Below, in pieces: positions 10,645-23,175 of a stretch of DNA of 64,000 nt (positions within the stretch are counted from its first letter, which is position 1; each line of letters opens with the position of its first letter). The DNA is from Alopecurus myosuroides (Eukaryota > Streptophyta > Magnoliopsida > Poales > Poaceae). The DNA is taken from positions 273,575,349 to 273,639,348 of the forward strand of contig CM054062.1 of the NCBI GenBank assembly GCA_028641055.1, written 5' to 3'. Under the pieces are notes generated by a model. The model was not told the origin of the DNA and made no database searches. It saw only the letters and a list, made by a program, of their open reading frames with translations. Made by a program: the position numbers and the translations under genes.

Positions 10645-11725
10645 AAACTTTTTTCTGCGTAGCCCCCGACTGTTTCGAGTGCGACTACGGCTGAGAGTCA
10701 ACTCCTTTTTCTATTTGAACTTTTCGTTGCACAGCCCTCGAGTAAATCGAGTGCGACTATGGCTGGGAGTCACCCCTTTTCCTGTTTGAACTTTTTGCTG
10801 CGCAGCCCCCGAGTGTTTTGAGTGCGACTACGGCTGGGAGTCACCCTTTTTCTGTTTGAACTTTTTGCTGCGCGGCCGCCGAGTGTTTCGAGTGCGAATA
10901 AGGCTGGGATTCAACCCTTTTTATGTTTGAACTTTTTTCTGCGCGGCACCTGAGTGTTTTGAGTGTGACTACGTCTTGGAGTCACCCCTCTTCCCGTTTG
11001 AACTTTTTGTTGCGCCGCCCTAAGTGTTTCGAGTGCGACTGCGGATGAAAGTCACCCCTTTTACTGTTTGAAGTTTTTGTTGTGCATCCCCCGAGTGTTT
11101 TGTGTGCGACTACGTCTGAGAGTCACCCATTTTTCTGTATGAACTTTTTGCTGTGCAGCCCCCGAGTGTTTCGAGTGTGACTACAGCTGGGATTCACCCT
11201 TTTTTTTGTTTGAACTTTTTGATGCGCAGCCCCTAGGTGTTTCGAGTGCAACTACAACTGGGAGTCACCCCTTTTTCTGTTTGAACTTTTTGCTCCATAT
11301 CCCCGAGTGTTTCGAGTGCGACTACGGCTGGGAGTCACCTCTTTTCTGTTTAAACTTTTTGCTGCACAGACCTGAGTGTTTCGAGTGCGGCGACGGCTGG
11401 GAGTGAGCCCTTTTTTGTTTGACCTTTTTGTTGTGCAGCCCCCGAGTGTTTCGAGTGTGACTACGGCTGGGAGTCACCCCTTTTTCTGTTTGAAGTTTTT
11501 GTTGCGCAGCCCCTCAGTGTTTCGAGCGCAACTATGGCTAGGAGTCACCCCTTTTTCTGTTTGAACTTTTTGCTTTGCAGCCCTAAGTGTTTCAAGTGCG
11601 ACTACTACTGGGAGTCACCCCTTTTCTGTTTGAAATTTTTTCTGTGTAACCCCCGAGTGTTTCGAGTGAGACTACGGTTGGGAGTCACCCCTTTGGTACG
11701 CAGCCCCCGAATGTATCGGGCTCTT
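10645..11725. repeat. Minisatellite, about 15 copies of a 71-bp unit
   Basis: The core GAGTGCGACTACGGCTGGGA recurs about every 71 bases, from 10,681 to about 11,669, linked by CTGTTTGAACTTTTTGCTGC and GCAGCCCCCGAGTGTTTCGA. Copies differ by several substitutions and small indels. The array sits between the end of the plus-strand antisense gene (10,458) and the end of the minus-strand pol (11,896), so two convergent transcription units meet there. Short frames across it are by-products of the repetition. Confidence 0.92.
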
Positions 11726-11895
11726 ATGCATTTACTTACACGCGGGTGGGGCTACGGTTAATGTGAAGTTGTAACTATAAAACATACAAAATAAAGATCC
11801 TCGCAACAGAGGGGTATTTTTGTTCAGTTCGTTCGTACGAGATACAGAGATGGCTAAGATAGCCTTATTCTAATTGTACTGGATGTAAGAAAAAA

Positions 11896-12923
11896 CTAGG
11901 CATAAAAACGACGTAGGTGTGAGACGTTCCATGGATTCTTGTAGAAGTTTCCTGTCTTTTTTTCCTTGAGCTTGTATGCACCATTCCCGAGTATTTCCCC
12001 TATGACATAGGGTCTTTCACATGGAGATGTCAACTTTTCATGGCTTCCTTGCTTCAGCCGAAGCACTAGGTCTCCCACATTGAAGGTTGTGCTACGTACT
12101 TGACGGACATGGTAGTTGCACGAGTGTTGTATACCGAGCCTCATCTACCAAGTCAAGTGCGTCTTCGAGTGCCCTGTTTGAGCCCTCTTCCCTGTAGGAG
12201 TCTACTCGAGGGACATTGTATCGTACTTCTGCTGGCAATACCGCATCTGCTCCATATACCATAAAGAATGGTGTGTACTCTGTGGATCTGTTTGGTGTGG
12301 TTCTCAGGCTCCAAAGCACTGAAGGAAGCTCTTCTGCCCATGCTCCAGCTTCTCGCTTGAGTGGTGTTAGCAACCGTTTCTTGAGTCTAGCCGCGATTGT
12401 CTCGTTCGATCGCTCTACCTGCCCATTTGTTTGCGGGTGCGCAACTGATGCGTAGCTGATGTTGATTCCCAACTCATTGCAATAGTCCTGGAACTCTGCT
12501 ACTATGAAGTTGGTTCCATTGTCCGTGATGATGCGGTGTGGTACTCCAAATTTGTGCGTGACCTTATGAATTTTATTGCTGACTCTGCGTCGTGTGATGT
12601 GACAGGCATGGCTTCAATCCAGTTAGTGAACTTATCAACTGCTAGAGCAACATGGTGTATCTGTCGCTTGACGATCGACTGAGTGGCACGACCATGTCGA
12701 GTCCCCATTGCATGAAAGGCCACGCGAGTCATATCATATGAAGTTTTTTGGTAGGGACATTGGGTCTTGTTGCGAACATTTGACAAGCCTCACAGTGTTG
12801 TATGAGGGCTTTAGCATCAAGTTCTGCAGTTGGCCAATAAAATCCCGCACTGAATGCTTTTTGAACTAAGTTTCTGCTCCCTACATGGTGGCCACAAGTC
12901 CCTTGATGTATATCCAGTAGCAC
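11896..12923 (-). pseudogene. G1 integrase
   Basis: Three frames on the minus strand cover an integrase. The N-terminal zinc-binding HHCC segment is at about 12,780-12,890, with HCEACQ visible. The catalytic core follows, with an ASVAHPQTNGQVERSN-like segment (12,380-12,450) holding the usual Glu region. A C-terminal part ends at 11,896. At least two frameshifts break it. The product would insert the retrotransposon cDNA into nuclear DNA. It lies directly downstream of RNase H, as expected in Gypsy pol. Confidence 0.8.
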
Positions 12924-13677
12924 CTCTCTTCCTTCTTCTTGGGGTTATGCACCTTTGTAGTATATCTGAAATGTTGCGCTTATGGAGTTGCCCATCATGG
13001 ATAGTAAATGCCTTTGCTCTACGCATTACTCGATGTGCCTCTTCCTGATCCTCAGGGAGCTCCTTCTGTGTCATGTAATCGATCGGAGGCTGCATCCAGG
13101 TAGTTTCAACTTGGTTGATTTGCTCTAGTATGTCCATAGGTGTGGGTTCTGCTTCTTCTTTCGACTGCTCCATATCGCTGGCTTCCGATTCCTTGGTGTT
13201 AGTTGTTTCTGTAGCTACTACCTTGCGTTTAATAGAGGGATGATCAATATCCTCATAGAAAACATTGGGTGGTATGCGTGCATAGGAGGACCCAATTGTT
13301 GGTAAAGCATCTGCTTTTGAGTTGATCCCTCTGCCAATGTGCTGCAGCTCGCACCCATCAAATTCTCCTTCGACTTTGTTGTAGAGTTCCCTGTATGCGG
13401 CCATGTTTTCGGCTAGGGCGTCACACTCCTTCATGGTTTCCTGTACCACGAGGTTCGAGTCAGCATAGATGATGATTCGAGTGGCTCCACATGCTTTGGC
13501 CATCTTCATACCGTGAATTAGTGCTTCATACTCTCCTTCATTGTTTGATGCGTTCTTGAAGTTCATCCATAGGACGTATAGCATTATGTCACCTCTGTGG
13601 GATGTGAGTACCACCGCTGCTCCTGCTCGGGCTGCTCGTTTGGACCCATCAAAGTACATTTTCCAGTTACTCGACAT
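12924..13677 (-). pseudogene. G1 RNase H domain
   Basis: An open frame of 286 codons (12,817-13,677) starts with a YFDGS segment carrying the first catalytic Asp, continues with NNEGEYEAL carrying the Glu and a YADSN segment with the second Asp, all in RNase H1-like order. The frame then runs on into spacer and the start of the integrase region. RNase H removes the RNA strand after reverse transcription. The frame is relatively intact but is cut off from RT by stops. Confidence 0.82.
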
Positions 13678-13734
13678 GTCCGGCAGTCTAGGCTGCTCTA
13701 ACTCGAGCCACCATGCAACAAAGTCTGGGAGTAC

Positions 13735-15052
13735 TTATGATTTAATTGCTTTCCGCATCTCATAAGTTATATCGCGTGGACACAGTTCGATCCCCCCACT
13801 TGGCCACTCTATCCGTTGCATTGTAGTTGTTGAGTATTTCTGATAGGGTGCGTTGGACATTACTGTGATTGGGTGCTCCTGGAAACAATACCTCAGTTTC
13901 CGGGTTGTCATATAGAATCCATAAGTTAGCTTCTGATAATGCGGGTATCTTTGCTTAGATGATGATAATACTTTGCTGAGGTAGTATACTTGGCGTTGTA
14001 CCATGTATACGGACCCTTCATGCGGTCTCTCTATGACTAATATTGTGCTTACCACATGTCTTGTTCCTGAGATGTACAGGTACATTGGCTCCTTTTCCTG
14101 AGGTGCCACCAAAACAAGTGGAGACGATAAGGGTCATTTGAGTGCTTGGAAAGCGTTTCTGGCTTTGTGTGTCCACTCGGACCTATCTGACATTTTCTCC
14201 AACTTGTAGAAAGGGAGTGCTTTTTCTCCGAGCTTTGCTATAAATCTGCCGAGTGCTCCGATTCTCTCTGCTAACTGTTGTACTCCTTTCACATTTACTA
14301 GTTCTTTCATTGACAGAATAGCCTTGATTTTCTCTGGGTTGGCCTCGATACCTCTCGCAGAGAGGAGGTACCCGAGTAAGTCTCCTTGACGTACTCCAAA
14401 TGCGCACTTCTTCAGGTTCAGCTTGATTTGATACTCATCGAGTGACGCAAAAGTTTCTCGGAGGTCGTCAATGAGGGTTTCTGCTTTTTTAATTTAACCA
14501 CAATATCATCCATGTAAACTTGCACGTGTCTGCCAATTTGCGTCTTCATATGGTTTTGCATCATATGCTGGTATGTGGCACCCATATTCTTCAACCCAAA
14601 AGGCATTGTGGTATAGCAGTACACTCCAAATGGGTGATGAACGCGGTCTTTTCTTCATCTTCCTTCTTCATGTAGATTTGACTGTAGCCCGAGTACGCGT
14701 CGAGGAAGGACAGCCCCTCGTATCCGGCAGTCGATTCAATGATTTGATCAATGCATGGCAATGGGAACTAGTCTTTAGGGTAGTATTTGTTCAATGAAGT
14801 GTAGTCGATGCACATTCGCAGTATGTCCGTGTTTTTCTTAGCTACCAGCACTGGCTTTGCGAGCCAAGTTGCTATTTTGATCTCTCGAATGAATTTTGCT
14901 GCTAGCAGCCTATTGACCTCTTCTCCTATTGCTCTTTGTTTTAGATCTGAATAGCGACGTGTGGATTGTTGTACTGGCTTGGCATCCTTGTAGTTTTGAG
15001 TGAGTGCTCGACAAATTTCCTGGGGATTCCTGGTATGTCCGCTGGGGCCCAT
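13735..15052 (-). pseudogene. G1 reverse transcriptase
   Basis: Pieces in several frames cover RT: CIDYTSLNK (start of the palm, about 14,770-14,810), TTMPFGLKN with the catalytic YMDD box (about 14,490-14,620), then thumb and connection sequence to 13,735. Frameshifts near 14,700, 14,415 and 14,150 break it. The YMDD residues themselves are still present. It belongs to the same pol as the protease upstream and the RNase H downstream. Confidence 0.82.
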
Positions 15053-15353
15053 GCAAAGATTTTCCAGTTCTCATGGAGAAATTCGACGAGCGCGCTTACC
15101 TATGCGATAGGTAGCGTGTTGGACATGACTATGTCTTTGCTGGATTGGTCGGGTGAACCTGGTGTGCCGTGGTGTCCTTCTTCACGTCGAACTCCATCTC
15201 GACTGTTGTTTTTTGGGTCAAGGGGAGTAGCGAGTGGTCACTCATGGCTGCTATGTCTTCCAATTCCTGTTGCATCGCAAATAACTATGATATTTTGTTG
15301 AACTCAATGTCGCAACTGCCAGGTTTCTTTTAATTTATGTACACTATTATCAA

Positions 15354-15532
15354 AGTTGTCAGAATCGTGATTCTAAATCGGTTCGGAACCTTCATGGTAG
15401 GATCACAAATATTAGAATCACAACTTTTAGAATTGTAAAATCTTAGATTCTACCTAGTAGAATCGTTGAATCGTTCCAGTCAATTTGGGTCGTAAAGTCG
15501 TAGAATCGTATAGTAGAGTGATTCTGACAACT
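15354..15532. mobile_element. MITE inserted in G1 pol, about 179 bp
   Basis: The ends AGTTGTCAGAATCGTGATTCT and the inverted GTGATTCTGACAACT flank a segment full of AGAATCGTAGAATC-like repeats, unlike the pol sequence on either side. It lies between the protease and RT coding pieces. The grass genome MITE style is familiar, but I cannot give a superfamily, and no clear target-site duplication is visible. Confidence 0.6.
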
Positions 15533-15641
15533 ATGACTGTTATTATTCTTTGGGTCCTGACATTTTTAGCATCAGGTACGCATAATGGGGGACAGCCATG
15601 AACCTTGTGAATTCTTATCTACCGAGTATTGCATTGTATTG

Positions 15642-15962
15642 TTATGGACATTCGACTACCTCGAAGTCGAGCTTCTCCTTTCTGTAGTTGTCACGCTCTT
15701 CAAAGATCACCTCGAGTGCTATTGTTCCGAGAGGTTTAACTGCTTTACCGGGTACAATCTCGTGGAATGAGTTTTCTGACTGCTTCATGTTATTAACTTG
15801 TATGGTCATTTCCTTCAACGTGTCTGTGTAGATGTTGTTAATTATGCTTCCTCCATCCACGAAGACACGGTTGAGATCATAGCCCCCTATTTGGGCTTCG
15901 AGTACCAGCGCGGCCTTTCCTGGGTAGGGGGCTTGAAGCGGGTGGTCAGCCCTAGAGAACAT
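15642..15962 (-). pseudogene. G1 aspartic protease
   Basis: A 106-codon frame contains GGYDLNRVFVDGGSIINNIY, the active-site Asp-Gly-Gly region of Tat/Gypsy proteases, followed by a GTIALEV-like strand. It would process the Gag-Pol polyprotein. It is separated from gag and RT by stops, so it is non-functional in this copy. Confidence 0.78.
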
Positions 15963-16073
15963 GATGCTTGCATCAGACCAATCGAGGAACTCGGGTGTTG
16001 CAGGGGGGTGATGTCTGTGCTAAATTCAGTTTCCTGGTAATGAGCTTTTGACTCCTTTTGGATGTGCACCTTT

Positions 16074-18132
16074 CTATATCATGTACGCCTTTCCTTTTGT
16101 CTTTGGGTACATGTCCTCATCTGGGTAACCCACTCTGTATTGATATGTACTGTTGCAGCTTGCTATGCCCTGGGTGAAGGTTGTGCTTGAGGTTGTGGCG
16201 GTGGTGGAGCACCTATTGGCATTGGGGGTGGTGGTGGCGCACCTATCTCTAATGCTCCTGGGATAGCCGGAAAGCCTGCCTGTTGGGCCTCCCTCTATAT
16301 TTTGTATGATGCTTCCATTAGAAGCTGGAATCTGCGACATTCTTTTAGCTTGTGACTGGACCTGTGGACTCCATTGTCATTTTCGTACATGTGGTTTGGG
16401 CATGGTCCTTCGAGTTGCTTCTTGATTGCCATGGGTAGTAGCCCATTCGTACGAATCTTTCGCGGCTGCCACTCTCGCTTTTGCTCCTGATCTCGCTCTC
16501 GAACTTGCTCACGGGGTTGCTCACGTCCGTGCCTGCGGTAGTCGTTGCTGTGACTCCCTAGGAACTCTGTTGCTACCAACTCAGGCTCCATCTTGTCGAA
16601 GACCCGGTTTTTGCGCTTCCTCCGTCAGTTCAGGTCATAGTTGTATCTTATGTTTCCCTCGTTTGTGTATCAGGTATCCATACCATCTTCCTTAGGTGAG
16701 GGTGGGTGGGCGTTGTGCGCTGACTCCTCGCCTTCTGCCCAGCTGTTGGCTATTTCCATGAAGCCACTTATTGTTCTGACCCAGACTCGCTGATGTACTC
16801 CTTTAGGTCCATCCGGCATAGCCCATCCTTGAAGCTGGAAATTGATGTTTCATCCGAGATGTCCTCTGAATTGTTCCATTGTACAGTCCATCGTTGTATG
16901 TATCCGCGAATGTTTTCGTCTGACCGTTGTCTACACATCTTCAGCTGGTCGACCGTTACCGGTATCTTGTAGGTGGACTTGAAGTTCTGGATGAAATTGA
17001 ACTCAAAATCTTCCCAACATATGTATTTGTTTCTGGGTCGACTCTTCAGCCAGTTTCTTGCGGCTCCTACGAGTTGCAGCTGAATGTATTGCATTGTTGT
17101 TAATTTGTTGCCTTTCTAGAACCTGACGATAGTCAAATAATCATCCAACCAAGCCTCAGGTTCCTGGGCACCATCGTACTTGGGTGTCTCAGGTGTCAAC
17201 TTGAATCGCTTCGGCTTCCTGGCTTGGCGAATCTCTCGAGTGTTCTACTCGAGTCATGTTGGCCCGTGGCAGCGGTTCTTCTGCTCTCTCTCTCTCTCTG
17301 CGTAGCATATCCACCTTACTCTGCGTGGGTTGTCTTTGTAGGTCCTTCGGGTCCTCCTCGTAGCGCGGTGCATAGGCTGGCCTGGTTTTCGCTTTTCTAG
17401 GCTCCGTGGGTGCCGCCTCCGCTCGTCGGGTGGACCTCTCTCCCAATTTTGCACTTGCGTTATTGAGGCATCGCATCAGCTCTTCATGAACTTCTCCGCG
17501 GGGGTCACCCAACGTTGGTTTTATCGACATCAGGTACGTTTGCACCTGTAAGTGCCTTTCCCCAGGTGTTTTTGGTACTATCTTCTCCGGTGGGTTGGGT
17601 TCTCTCGGGTCGTGCCCGAGGTCCAAGACCTTTGAGTTCCCCTTATAGACTCGGCTGTCATATCTGCTGTTCGGGGCCGTCGTTTAGGTGCATGTGGTTG
17701 CACCCTGCTGCCTAAGGCTTCGACTCGATTTGTCCCTGTAGGACATGCACTGTCTAGTTCCTTGTGCATCGTGTTTAGATTCTTCATGTGCTTGCTCAGC
17801 ATCCAGATATAGGCTACCCACTCCTCTGCATTGTCGTCCTACGGGAGGGGAGACCTTGTTTGACTAGTTTTGTGACCAACTCCATTGTGTTGGCTGACTT
17901 ATCCACCAATGGCAGTTTCTTTACTTTTCATGTTTTTAGCCACGTACCCAAAATTCATGGGTGGAGGGGTCCCGTCAAGTTCGTCGTCGTCGTTGTTGTT
18001 CGGGTCCTCGTCTTCGGGTGGCGGGGACTTTGGTTGATCCTCGTCGAGCTCCTCTTCCTCTTCAGTTGTTCCATTGTTAGTTGCATCTACTACTTTAGGC
18101 GGGTCGGTCAACTCCTCTTCTTCATAGCTTTC
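16074..18132 (-). pseudogene. G1 gag, main part
   Basis: Minus-strand pieces give the Gag protein. The retrotrans_gag core is at 16,768-17,094 (AARNWLKSRP, then a WTVQWN helix region). Charged linker lies at 17,189-17,802 and an acidic Glu/Asp-rich N-terminal stretch at 17,899-18,127. Further frames to 16,074 continue toward protease. The N-terminus was separated by insertion of solo LTR A at 18,133; the missing start lies at 45,981-46,094, and the two parts are in register across TSD CTTTC. Multiple frameshifts are present. Confidence 0.75.
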
Positions 18133-18752
18133 TGATACGTTGCAAACATATCTATAATGTTTGATGCTCCATGCTTGTTTTATATCCAATGCCCTTATGT
18201 TTTCTACATGTTTTCACATATTTTCCTTTGTTTTCCGTATGTTTTCATTGACTAACCTATTAACGAGATGCCCCAAGCCAGTTGTTGTTTTTTGTTCTTT
18301 TTCTATTTAAGAAAAAATCTTAAATAAATATTCTCGAAAAGGCTAAAAAACCACGGAGATCGTTTTATACCCGAAACGAAGACGGAGACCGAAGAAGAGC
18401 CGGTGGGGGGCCAGGGGGTGCCAGGCGCGGCCCCACCCTAGGCCACGCCTGGTGGGCCCATAGAGCCCCTGGCCACCACCTCATGCCGTCTCTTTGCCCA
18501 TAAATTGCCCACCGCCTCTTTGCCTCACTTCTATTCGTAGAGAGTTTTAATATTGTCTTGCAATGTTGTCTGATGTTTATGATTACCTTGGACACGTAGT
18601 TGTTTTCACCGCCAAGAGAGGGTTTATATGCTAAATGGTAGATTCATGCCTCCCTTACATCTATGCCCGAGTGACAGAAACATGACGGATGGGGGATATG
18701 TTGCTGCTACTAGGGAGAAAACAACGGTGCTCTTGTCTACGGACGAGGACCA
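18133..18752 (+). mobile_element. Solo LTR A, fragment 1
   Basis: It begins TGATACGTTGCAAACATATC directly after CTTTC (18,128-18,132). This TGATACGT start is typical of abundant Triticeae Gypsy LTRs (Fatima/Sabrina style, from memory). It is cut at 18,752 by solo LTR B and continues at 23,176. The pieces 18,133-18,752, 23,176-23,806 and 45,946-45,975 sum to about 1.28 kb and end in CATCA before the second CTTTC. No internal domain or second LTR is present, hence a solo LTR left by recombination. Confidence 0.85.
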
Positions 18753-21700
18753 TGTCGCACCCGGACTTCTAGAGGATACTCACAGTCCGCTAAACAGTAG
18801 AAAAATGGCTTACGGGGCATACCGGCACCCGCATCTCAATATGAGCAGGCCAACACGAAAACGTGTGACAACCATTCTCTACTATCCACCGTCTGCATAA
18901 ACCATCCCATAGAAATCAGGACACTTCCATTGACGTACTTCATAACATACACACATGGTACGTCAACGGCTTTTGAACAACTGATATCACAACATATCTC
19001 TAAGACACAAAAGATGGAAATAAGTTGCAAATAGCTCTCACTAGAGCAGAGATAGCAAATACAATCATCTAGAGGACACATGTCCCAACAATTAATCATT
19101 ACAACACAGCGGAAGCATCCAAAGTGTCTGAGTACAGACAAGATCCAAATAGGCCTAAGAGGCCGGAAACGAAAAGACGGAGCCCATCCACGATGTCTCG
19201 GATCCTGCCCGGGTCCGCTATCTACTCGTCAGCAGCCTCGTCGTACTCCACGTAGTAGCCACCATGGGGATCCTCGGAAACGTAGTCTGCGGAAACCACA
19301 GCCCCAAAGGGGTCAGTACATAAACGTACTGGCAAGCAAGACTCACAAGATACCATAGTGTACCCGGCAACACCAAGTACAGATGCTTTGGGTTCAACGG
19401 AAGAATAGGTGATACCAAAGTGCGGCAGCAGGCTGCTCTAACCAACTACAGAAACATGCTATAACTTCCGGCTAACAGAAAGGAGATATGATAGCGTATC
19501 GTAACCAACTACTACTAACTCCAAACAAACCCATCCTGGACCTCGCCCCTTATCCAAAGAAGCAATCCGAGGATAACTCACACAGTTGGATTAATGATGG
19601 TTCAAGTTATTGTGTCAATAAGACTATTACTAGTCAAGTTATCATTAGTTAGGTGTAAGTTGTTCTGAGTACTTGTTAGCCAGTACTTTCACCAAGTCAA
19701 CCATAACCGCGGAAAACACGGCTTCTCGAGAAGATTTAACCCTGCAGGGGTGCACCAATTTGGCCGTACACGCAAGAATATCCCGCCAGACGGGAATCAA
19801 ACCCACCAAGCGAGGCACTCAACACAACTCAACTCTTCTTCGCATCAAGCCCAAAGAACCACGTGCTGTGCGTGCGCGGCTAATCGAGCCCCCACGAAGA
19901 AAAGGGGGACCCTCATAGCACTCTAAGACCACGCCGCCCTAAATGCCGACTACCAAAAGTTCCACCCTGGCCTCGGGTTCGCACCTGCATATGCATGCAT
20001 CAAATGGAAATCCCGAACTAAGTGTGGCGATTTGGACGAGATGCGAATCGAATCAAATTGAGGGGGGCGCCCATACACGCTTCCCACATGCGGATAGTGC
20101 GCTCATCATGGATCAGTAGACAAGACCCTTTTCCTAATTAGGGTCGACACTAGCAGGCCTCAAAACCACGCCGGGCCTCCTGCCGGTGCCTTATCATCAA
20201 ATTAGCATTACCTCAACTATTAACAGGTTGATTGTTTAAACATCGAGCCCCAGAACATGATAAATATGGTAACAGAAATAACGGACAGCAGACTCGAGCA
20301 TAAACAACACTAAGCATGCTAGTAAGACACAGGCAACAAGCAACGGGGTATTAGGTGTGGATGTGAGGCTATATCAGGGTTACAGGATAACATGTGATAG
20401 GATCGAACACAAGCAACGATTCATAAGGCTAGCAGAATAGACAACGGAAAGTATCGGTATCCAATGTGGAAAGGAACACAATGGTTCATGTGAGTGAATA
20501 CTTGCCTGCAAACTCAGCAGCCTGGTACTGAGCTAGATCCTCAGAAGGGGTGTCGTAAGTATCGTCTGTCTCAACGTCGTCGTCTATTCGAGAAGAAGCA
20601 AACAAACAACGTAGAGAGACAAACAATCAATAACATGGCATAGTGCACAATCATGGGATGATGCATGACCATTTAATTGATTCATCAAAAATAAACTAGT
20701 TGACATGGTAACATAACATGATTAAATGGACCCACGTGCAATTTGGATTGCATATGGAAAGCCCATGAATTATGGTTGAATTAAATGATCTACAACTAAA
20801 CAACATGTTTAAGTGAATTAGCATGATGCATGGATGAGGAAAACAGAAAGAAAACAACCTTAGGTGCAATTTGAAATAAGGTTTACCAAGTTTGGGAATT
20901 TATTTATTAAGCTTTGGAATTTTGGTTTCTTAAAGGTGTTACACAAGCATTTGTTTTTTTCACCAATTTAAATTGTCCAAAATAAATAACAAAGATCATA
21001 TTTGGAAAGTACACAAAATTTTAGGTGGAATACATGTTTCGAATATTGAAAAAGGAATTAAGATGAATTAATTATGAATTAAACAAGATTTAAATGAATT
21101 TAATTCAAGTATGCATTTATTTGAATTTTTATTTGTTCAAAACATTAAACCAAATTCATATTTGAAAAGTTTATACTTTTCTGGTTTGAAAACATATTTT
21201 ATAAGTTCAAAAATAATTTAATTGGAACAAGTTATGAATTTAGCAAATTTAAATGATTTAAACAAGGTTTAAATTATTTAACCAATTTTAATTATTCAAA
21301 ACATGAAACAAAGTTTATATTTGAAAAGGTGGTTCAATTTGGCATGGAAAACATATTTTATATGTGACAATTGAATTAAGTTTGAATTAGTTATAAATTT
21401 AACCAAATTTAAAAGGAGTTGTTTGAATTTGAATTTAGCAAACATTTGCTAAGTTCAAAACAGAAAACAAATGATTTAAATAGGTAGATAATTAAATTTG
21501 GTTCAGAATACATATTTCATTTGTATTAATTGGATTTGTAAATCAAAAGTTATTTGCATTTTGATTTTAGGGAGTAATCTGTAAATACTTTGGACTTAAA
21601 TTAAAAAGAAAAAGGCAGAAAACATTTTCTACCTCGCAGTGGCCTAGCCTGGGCCACTGACGAGGGGGCCCTGGGCCAACGTGGCGCCTAGGTGGCGTGT

Positions 21701-23170
21701 GTGGTCGCTGACAGGGGGCCCTACCTGTCAGCGCCCTCGCGAAAAAGTGTGGGATTAAATCCCAGAGGCAGGGATCGAACCCTGGCCTCGAGCGCGTGTG
21801 CACGGGTGCGTTGCCACTGCAGTGTGATGCGTTCGCTTGTCAGGTAAGGGTAGCGAGGGAGGATATGGTTCAGCTAACGCGATAACTGACGAAATTGAAT
21901 AAGTTTCAGCTAACTGAACCACGGCGAGGCGACGGTGGTCACCGGCGGTGAGCTGCAGCGCTGCGAGTGCTCGTGGGTGTGTGTGTGGTGTTCGCGCGGT
22001 GTGCTCGTGCAGAGAGAGAGGAGGGTGGAGCAGAGGTAATGCTCACCTCCGATGGAGGCGTAGCAGAGGCTCGGGTGGAGGTGGCCGGCGGCGACAGCAC
22101 GGACGGCGGCGAAGATCCGGTGGCCCTCCGCCACCGGTGTGGTGTCGAGGAGGACGGCGACAGTACGGGGGTCTGATCCCCGTACTCAACCAGCAAGGAG
22201 GAGCATCGTGTCGTCGGCGATCGACGGGGTTTCAGGCAGTGGTGATCGGTGGCGGTGGTTCAGAGAGGAGCAGCGAGCGGAGAGAGAAGAAATCGGCGGC
22301 GGCAGTCGAGGGAGAGAGTGGAGGGAGGTTAGGGCACCGAGGGGGGAAGGTGCTCGGGCTATAAGGAGGCGAGGGGCTCACCACGGCCGTCCCATCCGCC
22401 GTACAGGCGACGTGGCTGCCGCGGATGGTCGCCGTACAGGAGGAAGAGAAAGGAGGGGGTATGCGGGCCGTGGGGGGAGAGGTTTGGTGGGCTGGGCTCA
22501 GCCCACTGCCTGCCCTCTCCCTCTGAACGTTTTATTTTTTTTTAATTTTTTTCTGTTTGTTTTTTTTTTGCTGAAAAGGAAAAGGAGAGAAAGGATAGGG
22601 TTTTTGGGGGTAGAAATTTTAGGGAAAAAAATTGTTATAGGTTAGTTTTGTAACAGCACCATAATACAAACGTTTGTTTTCCAAAAATTTGAAACTATGT
22701 TGCTGTTTGCAAATTTGTTTGAATTTGATTGAATTTATATTAATTGAATAATTGAACTTAAGCAACTTAAAAGTTTTTAAATCCAAGTTTATTTGAAACA
22801 AATGATTGATTTGTTTTGTAATTTTCATAAACTTCAAAATGGTTGCTGTTTGGAAACTTAATTGAATTTGAATGAAATTTGAATTAAGTGAATTATTAAA
22901 AGAACCATTTGATAGTTTGAACTTTAAAGTTTAATGGAAACAATTGATGTTTTGATTTGAACTTTTTATTTGGAAAATTATAACAGAGCAAGTATGAAAC
23001 AAAACATTTGAATATTGTTTGAATTTCAAATGGGAAAACAAAGGAAAACAAATGAAAACAATTGGAAAACAAATGCCAACACAAATGCAATGATGATGTC
23101 ATGATGCAAAACATAAATAAAACAAGAAAACAAACATTCTAGGGGTTGTTTTCATACTTGGGATGTTACA
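18753..23170 (-). mobile_element. Solo LTR B, 4.4 kb
   Basis: The block runs from TGTCGCACCCGG to GGGATGTTACA and is flanked by the exact 5-bp duplication GACCA (18,748-18,752 and 23,171-23,175). No gag or pol is present and the ends do not repeat inside, so it is best read as a single very long LTR. Read on the minus strand it starts TGTAACATCCC, a common start of long chromovirus (Tekay-like) LTRs. AT-rich flanks surround a GC-rich middle (about 21,900-22,500). Small open frames in that middle are probably not genes. Confidence 0.75.
22359..22366 (-). promoter_or_regulatory. Possible TATA element of solo LTR B
   Basis: CCTTATAG on the minus strand lies just upstream of a GC-rich leader (22,340 down to about 21,950). 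That leader ends in a splice-donor-like GGAG/GTGAGC near 22,048. This is the usual layout of an LTR promoter followed by a leader, but no second LTR or gene is left for it to drive. Confidence 0.4.
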
Positions 23171-23175
23171 GACCA

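Noticed and set aside
11206..11761. Short frames across the 71-bp minisatellite
   Set aside because: They repeat the same residues because of the array and sit between two genes' 3' ends.
21939..22645. Overlapping long frames in the GC-rich middle of solo LTR B
   Set aside because: Open frames occur in several overlapping frames, as expected from high GC, and the residues are low-complexity Arg/Gly/Ser/Pro.
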